Positions 1 to 8,098 of a stretch of 64,000 bases of DNA are shown in pieces. The notes under the pieces are model-generated. The model was not told where the DNA came from, did no database searches, and saw only the letters and a list, made by a program, of their open reading frames with translations. The stretch is from assembly GCA_963821025.1 (NCBI GenBank), contig CAWGCG010000004.1:982070-1046069 (forward strand). Reading direction: 5' to 3'. Source of the DNA: WHSW01 sp963821025 (GTDB taxonomy: Bacteria; Actinomycetota; Thermoleophilia; Solirubrobacterales; 70-9). The position numbers and the translations under genes are program-made. The stretch's first letter is position 1. Each line of letters opens with the position of its first letter.

Positions 1-1
1 G

Positions 2-280
2 CACGCGGCGCACTCGGTGATCTATGCCTGGCTGGCGCTGACGATCGCGGTCCGGGTGCGGCCAGGGTGGACCTTCGGATCGGCCGTGATCATGGCCGGA
101 TTCGCGCTCACCGCGGCGGTCGGGCTGAGCCGCGCCTACCTCGGGGTGCATTACCTCTCCGACGTCAGCGGCGGATGGGCTCTCGGCGTGACCGCGTTCG
201 CCGGCTGCGCCGCGGTCGCGATGGCGATCTCACACCTGCGGCGCTTGCGACAGAATCCGCCCCAGGCATCGGATCCATGA
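2..280 (+). CDS. PAP2-family phosphatase, C-terminal part
   Basis: This is the C-terminal 92 residues of a PAP2 (type 2 phosphatidic acid phosphatase) membrane enzyme whose beginning lies outside the window. The reading frame is open from the first bases and begins HAAHS, which fits the conserved GHxxxS motif 2. Motif 3 follows as SRAYLGVHYLSDVSGG, giving the SRxxxxxHxxxD signature with the catalytic His. Two hydrophobic segments flank it and the tail is basic. The family dephosphorylates lipid phosphates such as undecaprenyl pyrophosphate or phosphatidate at the outer membrane face. The substrate cannot be told from this fragment. The stop overlaps the next start (ATGA). Confidence 0.85.
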   Translation, partial: HAAHSVIYAWLALTIAVRVRPGWTFGSAVIMAGFALTAAVGLSRAYLGVHYLSDVSGGWALGVTAFAGCAAVAMAISHLRRLRQNPPQASDP

Positions 281-525
281 CCCTGGTTTCGGCAAAGATA
301 GGGACCGAGTATCTGCTCTTCGGCGGCGCCGGCGTGATCAGCCTGCTCGCCTTCGCGGCCCTGATCCTGGCGCCCGCGATCGGCTCCTTCGGGCGCACCT
401 GGGAGAAGGCGACCGCGGTCTTGGTCTCGTTCTTCGTCCTGGTCGCGCTGCTGGCGATCGGCGTCGCGGTCGGGGTCGCGATCGTCTACTACTGGGACGA
501 CATCATCCAGCTCTTCGGCGGCTGA
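277..525 (+). CDS. Small two-helix membrane protein
   Basis: An 82-residue protein of unknown function. Two hydrophobic stretches, at about residues 14-34 and 45-70, should form two membrane helices, and the C-terminus is short and acidic (YYWDDIIQLFGG). The ATG at 277 overlaps the stop of the PAP2 phosphatase by four bases, so the two genes are probably translationally coupled. No family is recognised. Confidence 0.6.
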   Translation: MTLVSAKIGTEYLLFGGAGVISLLAFAALILAPAIGSFGRTWEKATAVLVSFFVLVALLAIGVAVGVAIVYYWDDIIQLFGG

Positions 526-543
526 GAACCCGGATCACGCCTC

Positions 544-549
544 TAGAAT
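544..549 (+). promoter_or_regulatory. -10 element of the PucR-family gene
   Basis: TAGAAT lies six bases before the GTG at 556. This spacing puts the transcription start at or next to the start codon, so the mRNA is probably leaderless. No convincing -35 element is seen. Confidence 0.5.
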
Positions 550-555
550 CGCCCG

Positions 556-1803
556 GTGCCCGCTGAGCCGGCGGCGGGGGAGACCGCCGCGAAAAAGAAC
601 GATGCCGCCACGCTCGAGGCGCTCTCGGAGGCGATCGAGTCGGGCGCCGGTCTGCCCGCGGTGGCCCGCGCCGCGGCGGCGGCGCTCGGCGGCAGCGTTG
701 CGCTGATCGACCGGTCGAGCGCCGTGCTCGCGGTGGCCGCCAGCTCCTCGGCCGAGGAGGGCAAGCTGCTCTCGGCCTCGGCCGGGGTCGAGACGCTGCA
801 TCTGCGGGTCGCCGACTCGCCGGTCGGCGAGCTGCGCTACCGCCCCCGCGGCGGACAGCCCTCGGCGACGCTGATGCGGATGGTCTCGACCCTGTTGGCG
901 CTCGAGCTCGAGCGCTCGCGGGCGCCGGAATGGGCGAGCGACGAGGCGGCCGGCGAGTTCGTCCGCGCCGTGCTCGAGCGCCGGGTGACCGATCGCGGCG
1001 ACATCGTCGCTCGAGCGGGCGAGCTGGCGACCGACGTCGATGCCGGCGGCGGGGTCGTGATCGCGCGCGCGGTCCCGCGGGCGGCCCAGACCGGCGATTG
1101 GCGCGCCCGGGTACTGGTGGTCTCGCTGCGGGCGCTGCGCTCGTCGAGCTCGGGCTCGATCGCCGCCCTGGCCGAGAACGGCGAACGCGCCGAGGTGACC
1201 GCGATCGTCCCCGCGAGCGAGGCGACGGCGCTCGAGCGCGCCGCCGCCTCGTTGACCCGCGAGCTCGCCGCCTCGCTGCCGGGCTTTCACGTGACCGTCG
1301 CCCACAGCCGCTCGGTCAACGACCCGGTCGACCTCTACCGGGCCGGCCAGGAGGCGCTGCTGGCCGCGAACGTCGCCGAGGCCGACGGGCTCGAGCTGCT
1401 CGCCTTCGAGCACACCGGCTCCTATCGCCTGTTGCTGCCGGCGATGAGCGAGGACTCGGGCGAGCTGGAGCGCTTCTACGGGGAGACGATCGCCCCTCTT
1501 TCGGCCTACGACGAGCAGTACGAGACCGAGCTAGTGGCGACGATCGAGGCCTACCTCGAAAACGACGGCAACGTCACCCCGACCGCCGCGCAGCTGTTCA
1601 CCCACCGGCACACGATCCGCTACCGGCTCGAGCGCGCCCGCGACCTCTGCGGCCACGACATAACCTCGACCGAGGGCCGCGAGAAGCTCGGCCTCGGGCT
1701 CAAGGCGATGCGCGTCCTCGGCATCGCCCCGCCCCGCGGCCCCGCGCTCGAGCCCGGCACCGAGGCGGGGCGGGCAAAGGTGAGGGGCAAGGCGGAGGGG
1801 TAG
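556..1803 (+). CDS. PucR/CdaR-family transcriptional regulator
   Basis: A 415-residue DNA-binding regulator. The last 90 residues hold the PucR C-terminal helix-turn-helix: a segment from ELVATIEAYLENDGNVT through AAQLFTHRHTIRYRLERA, which is the family's most conserved block. The N-terminal half resembles a small sensory (GAF-like) region, with an Ala-rich middle. Such proteins control purine, sugar-acid or amino-acid catabolic genes, but the ligand cannot be predicted here. The GTG start is supported by the TAGAAT six bases upstream. The gene stands alone, followed by tRNA-Gln. Confidence 0.85.
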   Translation: MPAEPAAGETAAKKNDAATLEALSEAIESGAGLPAVARAAAAALGGSVALIDRSSAVLAVAASSSAEEGKLLSASAGVETLHLRVADSPVGELRYRPRGGQPSATLMRMVSTLLALELERSRAPEWASDEAAGEFVRAVLERRVTDRGDIVARAGELATDVDAGGGVVIARAVPRAAQTGDWRARVLVVSLRALRSSSSGSIAALAENGERAEVTAIVPASEATALERAAASLTRELAASLPGFHVTVAHSRSVNDPVDLYRAGQEALLAANVAEADGLELLAFEHTGSYRLLLPAMSEDSGELERFYGETIAPLSAYDEQYETELVATIEAYLENDGNVTPTAAQLFTHRHTIRYRLERARDLCGHDITSTEGREKLGLGLKAMRVLGIAPPRGPALEPGTEAGRAKVRGKAEG

Positions 1804-1829
1804 AGGCGAGCTATGTTCCCGAAGCCTCT

Positions 1830-1901
1830 TGGGGAGTGGTCCAATGGAAAGACGCCGGCCTTTGGAGCCGTGAGATTCAGGTTCAAATCCTGGCTCCCCA
1901 G
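1830..1901 (+). tRNA. tRNA-Gln (anticodon UUG)
   Basis: A 72-base cloverleaf. The acceptor stem TGGGGAG pairs with CTCCCCA, the anticodon loop CTTTGGA carries TTG, and the T arm is TCAGG-TTCAAAT-CCTGG. The discriminator base is G and no CCA is encoded. A TATGTT hexamer at 1812-1817 is a likely -10 box. A long hairpin follows at 1923-1975. Confidence 0.93.
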
Positions 1902-1922
1902 TTCAGGAGCGCCGGGCCGGGA

Positions 1923-1975
1923 CCGCCGAGCGGCAGCAAACGTGGCGTAGTGCCACGCAATCTGCCGCTCGGCGG
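1923..1975 (+). terminator. Long hairpin downstream of tRNA-Gln
   Basis: Perfect 14-base inverted arms (1923-1936 and 1962-1975, CCGCCGAGCGGCAG and its complement) enclose a second six-base stem CGTGGC/GCCACG with loop GTAGT. It probably ends the tRNA transcript, although no T run follows. A 13-base part of the right arm recurs near 2012. Confidence 0.55.
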
Positions 1976-2057
1976 GGACTGGGCCCCTCGGCGGGACGGG
2001 CCTGGGCGGTGCCGCTCGGCGGACGCGGGCTGGCGCCACTGAGCTCCCCCGCGGCTT

Positions 2058-2063
2058 TACGAT
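2058..2063 (+). promoter_or_regulatory. -10 element of glmU-prs
   Basis: TACGAT lies seven bases before the GTG at 2071. Because it overlaps the alternative ATG at 2062, it favours a leaderless start at 2071. Confidence 0.5.
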
Positions 2064-2070
2064 GCCGCCC

Positions 2071-3486
2071 GTGAGCGGCGCCAACTCGATGGGTGGCGGG
2101 CCGACCGTCCTGATCATGGCCGCGGGGGAGGGCACCAGGATGCGCTCCTCGCTGCCCAAGGTCCTGCACCCGGTCTGCGGGCGCCCGATGGTCGCCTGGC
2201 CGGTGCTCGCCGCGCGCGACGCCGGCGCCGGCCGCGTTGCGGTGATCGTGTCCCCGGACCGCGATCTCACCCCGGGTCTGCCCGAGGGAACCGAGACCGT
2301 GGTCCAGCCCGAGTCCGACGGTACCGGCGGTGCCGTCCGCGCCGCCCACGACATCGTCCGTGACTCCGAGGCGGTCGTGGTCCTCTCCGGCGACACGCCG
2401 CTGATCACCGCCGAGGTGATCGCGGCGCTGCTCGAGACCCATCGTGCGGCCGCCGCCGGCGCCACCGTGCTCACGGTCGAGCTCGACGACCCCGCCGCCT
2501 ACGGGCGCATCGTCCGCGACCAGGCCGGGGACGTCGAGCGCATCGTCGAGACCAAGGATCCGGCAGGGGTGGCCCCCGACGAGCTCGCGATCCGCGAGAT
2601 CAACACGGGCGCGTACGTGTTCGACGCCGAGCCGCTGGTCGAGGCGCTCGACCGCCTCGAGAACAACAATTCGGCCGGCGAGTACTACCTCGGCGACGTC
2701 CTGCCGATGCTCCGCGATCAGGGCCTTCGGGTCGTCGCCCACCTGTCCACCGATCCCAACGTCAACCTCGGCGTCAACAACCGGGTCGACCTCGCGCTGG
2801 CGACGAGCGAGGCGCGCCGGCTGATCTGCGAGCGCCACATGCTCGCCGGAGTGACGATGATCGACCCCGGCTCGACCTGGGTCGACGCCGGCGTCGAGAT
2901 CGCCGCCGACGTCACGCTCGAGCCCGGAACCGGCCTCTACGGCGCTACCTCGATCGGCACCGACTCGATCATCGGGCCGCACTCGACCGTGATCGACAGC
3001 CGGATCGGGGCCGGGGCGCGCGTCTTTCACTCCTACCTCGTCGATGCGAGCGTCGGCGACGAGGCGGTCGTCGGCCCGTTCACGCACCTGCGCCCGAAAG
3101 CCGACCTGGCCGAAGGGTCGAAGGCGGGCGGCTTCGTCGAGATCAAGAACTCGAGGGTCGGCCCCGGCGCCAAGGTGCCGCACCTCGCCTACATCGGCGA
3201 CGCGGATATCGGGGCGGGCGCCAACGTCGGCGCCGGGGCGATCACCGCCAACTACGACGGCCGCGCCAAGCACCGGACGAAGATCGGGGAAGGTGCGCGA
3301 ATCTCGGTCAACACCTCGTTGGTCGCCCCGGTGACCGTCGGCGACGGTGCTTACACTGGCGCCGGTGCGGTGATTCGCGAGGATGTGCCGGACGGTGGGC
3401 TCGGGGTGTCGAGCAACGACCAACGCAACATCGAGGACTACGCGAGGGGTAAGGCGCGAGAGGCGAGCGCAGAGGACGGCGATTGA
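2071..3486 (+). CDS. glmU: Bifunctional UDP-GlcNAc pyrophosphorylase / GlcN-1-P acetyltransferase
   Basis: GlmU makes UDP-N-acetylglucosamine, the precursor for peptidoglycan, by acetylating glucosamine-1-phosphate and then transferring UMP. The N-terminal domain opens with the nucleotide-binding loop MAAGEGTRM and PKVLHPVCGRPM. The C-terminal half is a left-handed beta-helix of hexapeptide repeats. It contains KVPHLAYIGDAD, whose His matches the catalytic acetyltransferase base, and GAGAITANYDG. The product is 471 residues from the GTG at 2071 (474 from ATG 2062), close to the family's usual size. The prs gene starts two bases after the stop, the common glmU-prs order. Confidence 0.97.
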   Translation: MSGANSMGGGPTVLIMAAGEGTRMRSSLPKVLHPVCGRPMVAWPVLAARDAGAGRVAVIVSPDRDLTPGLPEGTETVVQPESDGTGGAVRAAHDIVRDSEAVVVLSGDTPLITAEVIAALLETHRAAAAGATVLTVELDDPAAYGRIVRDQAGDVERIVETKDPAGVAPDELAIREINTGAYVFDAEPLVEALDRLENNNSAGEYYLGDVLPMLRDQGLRVVAHLSTDPNVNLGVNNRVDLALATSEARRLICERHMLAGVTMIDPGSTWVDAGVEIAADVTLEPGTGLYGATSIGTDSIIGPHSTVIDSRIGAGARVFHSYLVDASVGDEAVVGPFTHLRPKADLAEGSKAGGFVEIKNSRVGPGAKVPHLAYIGDADIGAGANVGAGAITANYDGRAKHRTKIGEGARISVNTSLVAPVTVGDGAYTGAGAVIREDVPDGGLGVSSNDQRNIEDYARGKAREASAEDGD

Positions 3487-3487
3487 A

Positions 3488-4519
3488 GTGAGCATCCTCG
3501 AGGAGAACCCCCAGGTGATCAGCTCCATTCCGCAGGACTACACCAAGCGGTTGATGGTCTTCGGCGGGCGCGCCTCGATGCAGCTCGGGGCGAAGATCGC
3601 CAACAAGCTCGACCTCGACCTCGGCAACGTCGACCTACGCACCTTCGCCGACGGCGAGGTCTACTGCCGCTACGAGGAGTCGATCCGCGGCGCCGACGTC
3701 TTCCTCGTCCAGTCGACCGCCGCCAACAAGGCGCAGGGGATGACCCCCAACGACGCGCTGATGGAGCTGCTGGTGATGATCGACGCCGCCAAGGGAGCCT
3801 CGGCGCATCGAATCATCGCGGTCATGCCCTGGTACGGGTACTCGCGCCAGGACAAGAAGTCGGCGCCGCGCGAGCCGATCTCGGCCCGGGTGGTCGCCCA
3901 GACGCTGGAGGCCGTCGGCGTCGACCGGGTGCTGACCATGGACCTTCACTCCGGCCAGGTGCAGGGCTTCTTCAGCAAGCCGGTCGACCACATGACCGCG
4001 ATGCCGATGCTGACCCAGTACTTCATGGACCAGGCCTGGGACGACGACCTGGTGATCGTCTCGCCCGATGCCGGCCGGGTCAAGGTGGCTCGCAACTTCG
4101 CCCGCAAGGTCGGCGTCCACTGGGCGGTGATGGAGAAGGAGCGCCCCGCCCAGCAGGTCGCCGAGATCGGCTACGTGGTCGGCGACGTCAGGGGCAAGAC
4201 CGCGGTCCTCGTCGACGACATGATCGATACCGCCGGCACGCTCTGCGCCGCCGCGAGCACGGTGCTCGACGAGGGCGCCGCCAGGGTGATCGCCTGTGCC
4301 ACCCACGGCGTCTTCTCCGGCCCCGCATACGAGCGCCTCGCATACGAGAACTCCGGCATCGAGCGGATCGTGGTCACCGACACAATCCAGCTGCGGCCGG
4401 GCCAGCCGGAGAACATCAAGGTCCTGTCCACCGCCCAGACGCTCGCCGACTCGATCCGCCGGATCTTCGCCGACGATTCGGTCTCCGAGATCTTCTCCGG
4501 CGAGAACCAGCTGTTCTAG
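3488..4519 (+). CDS. prs: Ribose-phosphate pyrophosphokinase
   Basis: PRPP synthase transfers pyrophosphate from ATP to ribose-5-phosphate and feeds nucleotide, His and Trp synthesis. The protein has KRLMVFGGRAS at the N-terminus, DLHSGQVQGFF in the middle, the conserved VSPDAGRVKVARNFA segment, and the PRPP-binding loop AVLVDDMIDTAGTL. The 343-residue length assumes the GTG at 3488; a GTG at 3515 is also possible and would remove nine residues. It lies directly behind glmU and is probably co-transcribed. Confidence 0.97.
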   Translation: MSILEENPQVISSIPQDYTKRLMVFGGRASMQLGAKIANKLDLDLGNVDLRTFADGEVYCRYEESIRGADVFLVQSTAANKAQGMTPNDALMELLVMIDAAKGASAHRIIAVMPWYGYSRQDKKSAPREPISARVVAQTLEAVGVDRVLTMDLHSGQVQGFFSKPVDHMTAMPMLTQYFMDQAWDDDLVIVSPDAGRVKVARNFARKVGVHWAVMEKERPAQQVAEIGYVVGDVRGKTAVLVDDMIDTAGTLCAAASTVLDEGAARVIACATHGVFSGPAYERLAYENSGIERIVVTDTIQLRPGQPENIKVLSTAQTLADSIRRIFADDSVSEIFSGENQLF

Positions 4520-4529
4520 CCATGCCGAG

Positions 4530-4691
4530 ATGAGCCTCGGAGCGGCGATCGCGCTCGGTGCGGTGATCGGGTTGGCGCTCGGCATCCTGATCAGCGTCAC
4601 CACCGAGATCCCACTCGCCCCCGAGGCCGGGGTCGCCATCGGCGCGCTTGTCGGCTGGCTCTCGCGGCGCGAGTCCGACCGGGACCGTTGA
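4530..4691 (+). CDS. Small membrane protein (53 aa)
   Basis: A short ORF encoding two Ala/Gly-rich hydrophobic segments with a charged C-terminus (SRRESDRDR). It starts at an ATG ten bases after prs and ends 22 bases before the next gene. The function is unknown and the small size lowers confidence, but the membrane-like composition suggests a real product. Confidence 0.45.
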   Translation: MSLGAAIALGAVIGLALGILISVTTEIPLAPEAGVAIGALVGWLSRRESDRDR

Positions 4692-4713
4692 GCCCCGAAC
4701 AGCTAGCGAGCCG

Positions 4714-5406
4714 ATGAGCGAGCAGGACGTCGCCGGGATCGTCTTGATCGCCGTCCCGGTCTTCTTCAACGCGGGCTTCACCCTGCTCGCCCAGCGCTTC
4801 GACTACCCCGACGTGCTTCGCCGGCCGACGCACGAGGTCCTGGAGCGGTTTCGGGCCGGGGGAGCCGCGCTGATCCTGATCTGGTGGCTGTTCGCGCTCT
4901 CGGCCGTGTCGTTCACGGCGCTCGCGGTGCTGCTCGCGATCGCGGTCGAAGATGCCGATCGCACGATCGTCGTCCTCGGCGCGGTCACCGGAGTCCTCGC
5001 CTCGCTGGTCCAGTTCCTCGGCCTGATCCGGTGGCCGTTCGCGGTCCCCTATCTGGCTCGGGTCGCCGCCGAGGCGGAGCCCGACTCGCCGCGCGGAGAG
5101 GCGGTCGACGTCGTCTTTCAAGCCTTCAACCGCTACCTCGGCGTCGGCGTCGGCGAGCATCTCGGCTACGGCCTCACCGGCATCTGGTCGATCCTCGCCG
5201 GGATCGCGCTGATCGAGACGACCGCCGTTGCGGCTTGGCTCGGTGTCCTGGGGGTGGTGATCGGCCCGCTCTTCTTGCTCTGCTCGCTCGAGTTCGTCGG
5301 GCGCTTCGAGGAGTCGGGATGGAGGCTCGCCGGGGCGCTGACTCCGATCACCTACATCGGATGGTCGATCTGGCTGCTCGCGGTGGGCATCGCGTTGTTG
5401 TTCTGA
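4714..5406 (+). CDS. DUF4386-like multi-pass membrane protein
   Basis: A 230-residue integral membrane protein with about seven hydrophobic segments. The stretch FNRYLGVGVGEHLGYGLTGI resembles the conserved GxxxGENLGYLLTG-type segment of DUF4386 proteins, which have no known function. It starts with ATG at 4714, shortly after the 53-aa membrane protein, and ends just before a convergent gene. Confidence 0.65.
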   Translation: MSEQDVAGIVLIAVPVFFNAGFTLLAQRFDYPDVLRRPTHEVLERFRAGGAALILIWWLFALSAVSFTALAVLLAIAVEDADRTIVVLGAVTGVLASLVQFLGLIRWPFAVPYLARVAAEAEPDSPRGEAVDVVFQAFNRYLGVGVGEHLGYGLTGIWSILAGIALIETTAVAAWLGVLGVVIGPLFLLCSLEFVGRFEESGWRLAGALTPITYIGWSIWLLAVGIALLF

Positions 5407-5412
5407 GCGCGG

Positions 5413-6063
5413 TCAGACGGCGGCGAGCATCCGTCGCTGATCACCGCGGGTGGTCGCCGACACGAACGCCTCGACCACCCCACGGTCGAACTGGCTGCCC
5501 GCGCAGCGCCGCAGCTCGCCGCAGGCGTCGTCGTGGTCGCGCGCGGCACGGAACGCACGCTCGCTGGTCATCGCCGTATAGGCATCGACCACCGCGACGA
5601 TCCGCGCCTCGATCGGGATCTGATCGCCGGCCAGCCCGCGCGGGTAGCCGCCGCCGTCCGGCCGCTCGTGGTGACAGCGGATCCACTCGCGGATGTCGTC
5701 GAAGCTGACGTCGCTGAGCAGCGCCGCGCCGAGCTCGGGCTGGCGGCGAATCTGCGCCCACTCACGGTCATCGAGCGGCCCTCCTTTGTTGAGGATCTCC
5801 AAGGGGATCTGATCGCGCCCGACGTCGCGCAGCAAGGCGGCCAGCCTCACCCGGGCGATCGTCGGCTCGCTCAAGCCGAGCTCGCGGGCGGTCTGCTCGG
5901 CCAGAAGACCGTCGACGCAGCGCGCGTCGGGCCGGTAGCCGATTCGCTCCAGCTCCGCGCACTCGGCCCCGCAGGCGTCGCAGACGACCACCAGGCGCAG
6001 CTGGCCCATCGTGCGCAGGTATCGCGCCTCGCCGCTCTGTGCCCCGGAGTGATCGCAGGCCAT
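5413..6063 (-). CDS. Degenerate HD-GYP domain protein
   Basis: The 216-residue protein follows the HD-GYP layout of cyclic-di-GMP phosphodiesterases. It has ILNKGGPLDDREW, then CHHERPDGGGYPRGL, IPIEARIVAVVDAYTAM and a closing FDRGVVEAF. Two metal ligands are changed: the HD doublet reads RD (LLRDVGR instead of LLHDIGK), and the His of the usual RHPExG is Gln (RRQPELG). The HH pair and the later Asp remain. It may therefore bind rather than hydrolyse a cyclic dinucleotide. A cysteine cluster near the N-terminus (CDACGAEC) could bind a metal. ATG 6063 is preferred over TTG 6066. Confidence 0.8.
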   Translation of the reverse strand: MACDHSGAQSGEARYLRTMGQLRLVVVCDACGAECAELERIGYRPDARCVDGLLAEQTARELGLSEPTIARVRLAALLRDVGRDQIPLEILNKGGPLDDREWAQIRRQPELGAALLSDVSFDDIREWIRCHHERPDGGGYPRGLAGDQIPIEARIVAVVDAYTAMTSERAFRAARDHDDACGELRRCAGSQFDRGVVEAFVSATTRGDQRRMLAAV

Positions 6064-6144
6064 CAATCATCGATCGGCACCAGCGACGAAAACCTCGCCG
6101 AAATCCGCGATCGCTGGACGTTCGCAGTAGGGCTTCCCGCCGGA

Positions 6145-6150
6145 TAGATT
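6145..6150 (+). promoter_or_regulatory. -10 element for the 88-aa membrane protein
   Basis: TAGATT six bases before the ATG at 6157 suggests a leaderless transcript. Confidence 0.45.
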
Positions 6151-6156
6151 GCGCCG

Positions 6157-6423
6157 ATGAACGCGCGGACGCTCGACATGCTCGATGTGCTCGGACGCGC
6201 GTTGCTGTGGACCGCGGTCGCGGTGCTCGGCCTCTCGCTGATCGGCGCGTTCGCGATCCTCACCTCCGACGACGCCGTGATCCTCGATACGAACGCCCAG
6301 CGCCAGGCGCGCGGGGTACTCGCGATCGTCGCCTTCGGGGGTGGGCTGTCCGGCGCTGGCATCGTCGCCGGGTTGGGGGCGATAGTCAGGCTCAAGGTCG
6401 CCGAGCACCGCGAGCGAAACTAG
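6157..6423 (+). CDS. Two-helix membrane protein (88 aa)
   Basis: A small protein with hydrophobic segments at about residues 14-33 and 52-74 and a basic tail (RLKVAEHRERN). The -10-like hexamer six bases upstream supports the start. It precedes the glycerophosphodiesterase gene by 12 bases, so they may be co-transcribed. No family is recognised. Confidence 0.55.
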   Translation: MNARTLDMLDVLGRALLWTAVAVLGLSLIGAFAILTSDDAVILDTNAQRQARGVLAIVAFGGGLSGAGIVAGLGAIVRLKVAEHRERN

Positions 6424-6435
6424 GCCCGGCGCTCC

Positions 6436-7184
6436 ATGCTGCGGATCGGCCACAAGGGTGCGGACGCGATCGCGCCGGGGAACACGCTGGAGAGCTTCGG
6501 CGCCGCGGTCGCCGCCGGCGTCGACGTGATCGAGCTCGACTTGCTGCGCCCGCAGGCCGACTTCGCCGACGGCTCGGACTGGCGCCGCGCCCCGCGGGTC
6601 CCGCGGAGGGGTCGGAACCGCTGGTGGTCGCCCACGACTGGGCCGACGCCCGCCGCCGCGAGGCGCTGACCCTCGAGCAGACGCTCGACGCCTTCTCGGC
6701 GGCTCCGCTCGACCGGGTTCGCTTCAACCTCGACCTGAAGCTCGCCGGGCGCGAGGACGAGGTCGTCGCGGCGCTACGGGAGCGGCGGCTGATCGGGCGG
6801 GGGATGGTGTCGACGATGGAGGTCCACAGCCTCCGCTGGCTGTGCGACTCGGCGCCCGGGCTCGACCGCGGCTGGACCCTGCCGAAGGTGAGCCGCGACT
6901 GGTCGCGCAGCCGGATCCTGCGGCCCGCGTTCCTCGCCGGGTCGGCGACCTTGCGCGCGCGGCTGCCGGGGATCATCCGCGCCCGGGCGCCGGCGCTGGG
7001 AGCGTGGGCGAGCTGGGTCTATCACCCGCTGATCACCCGCCGCCTGGTCGAGGCGGCCCACGGAGCCGGCGTTGCGATCATCGCCTGGACCGTCGACGAT
7101 CCGGCCCGGATCGTCGAGCTGGCGGCACTCGGCGTCGACGGGATCTGCTCGAACGACCCCCGCCTGCTAGCCGACGCGAGCTAG
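6436..7184 (+). pseudogene. Glycerophosphodiester phosphodiesterase (frameshifted)
   Basis: GDPD enzymes cleave glycerophosphodiesters to glycerol-3-phosphate and an alcohol. The first frame gives RIGHKGADAIAPGNTLESF and VIELDLLRP, the usual N-terminal metal-binding block. After a frame break near 6590-6615 the second frame resumes with PLVVAHDW, FNLDLK, and a C-terminal GVAIIAWTVDD and GVDGICSNDP, the standard family ending. The break corresponds to one missing (or two extra) bases in a GC-rich run. Both halves are well conserved, so a sequence error is likely and the real product would be about 249 residues. Confidence 0.85.
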
Positions 7185-7194
7185 CCGGCGGCGG

Positions 7195-8028
7195 CTACTT
7201 GGTGCGGACCGCGGACTCGAGCTCTGCGTCGGTGAAGCCAGAGGCGACCTCGCCGGTGGAGGCAAAGCGATAGAGGGCGACCCCGAAGACTCCTCGCATC
7301 GCCTGGATGATCAGCATCGAGACCGCGAGCAGCGCTGCGCCGACGACGACGATCGCCGCCCCGGCCGCGAGCTCGCCGCCGCTGTCGTCGGACATCCACA
7401 GCAAGACGCCGAGAGCGATCAGCAGGATCGCCGGCAACACTCCGAGCAGGCCGACGATGCCGCCGATCGCGACATTGCCGGTCACCTGCCCCGCCCAGCG
7501 CTGCTTGAACATCGAGGCCGAGCGCTTCAGCGTCGCCAGCGGGCCGAGGCCCTCGATCGCGATCACGGGAATCGCGAGGAAGGTGATCAGCCCCCAGGCG
7601 GCGGCGCCGATCGAGCCGACGATCACCTCGCCGATGCTGCCGCTCTGGCGCAGCGCCGCGAACAGCGTCCCGACCAGGGCCGAGAGCGCCGCCCAGCCGG
7701 CGATCGCGCCGACCTTCCCCCGCGCCGCGGCCATCCCCTCGCCGAAGGTCGCATCGCGGCCATGGAAGATCGCGTCGGCGGTCGAGGCGAGAGCGACCGC
7801 GAAGTAGGTGGCGATGAACGAGGCCAGGTAGATGCCGATCGCGGTCAGCAGCCCTCCGACGACGCGTTGGCCGTCGTCGATCAGATAGACGCCGGGACCG
7901 ATCAGCACCACCACGGGCACCAGCGTCGCGAGCGCCCCGAAGATCGGGAAGCGAAACAGCTGGCGGTTCGAGCGCAGCACGCTCCAGCTCTTCTTGGTCA
8001 GCTCCCAGCCCTGCTTGAACCGGCCCAT
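7195..8028 (-). CDS. DUF6159-like multi-pass membrane protein
   Basis: A 277-residue membrane protein with about six hydrophobic segments. The N-terminus (MGRFKQGWELTKKSWSVLR) and the block RSASMFKQRWAGQVTGN fit the DUF6159 type found in actinobacteria and archaea, whose role is unknown. The ATG at 8028 is preceded by a strong ribosome-binding site (AGGAGG) about five bases upstream, unlike most genes here. It is transcribed away from the MFS exporter. Confidence 0.7.
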   Translation of the reverse strand: MGRFKQGWELTKKSWSVLRSNRQLFRFPIFGALATLVPVVVLIGPGVYLIDDGQRVVGGLLTAIGIYLASFIATYFAVALASTADAIFHGRDATFGEGMAAARGKVGAIAGWAALSALVGTLFAALRQSGSIGEVIVGSIGAAAWGLITFLAIPVIAIEGLGPLATLKRSASMFKQRWAGQVTGNVAIGGIVGLLGVLPAILLIALGVLLWMSDDSGGELAAGAAIVVVGAALLAVSMLIIQAMRGVFGVALYRFASTGEVASGFTDAELESAVRTK

Positions 8029-8098
8029 CAGGCCTCCTCGGTCGATAGCTCGCGGACGTTTCATCGGCAGTCTGGCAGCGGGACTAGAGTGGAGAAAC

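Noticed and set aside
1903..3528. Long open frame (541 aa) opposite glmU
   Set aside because: It mirrors the glmU codons on the other strand; high GC makes such antisense frames common, and it has no family-like motifs.
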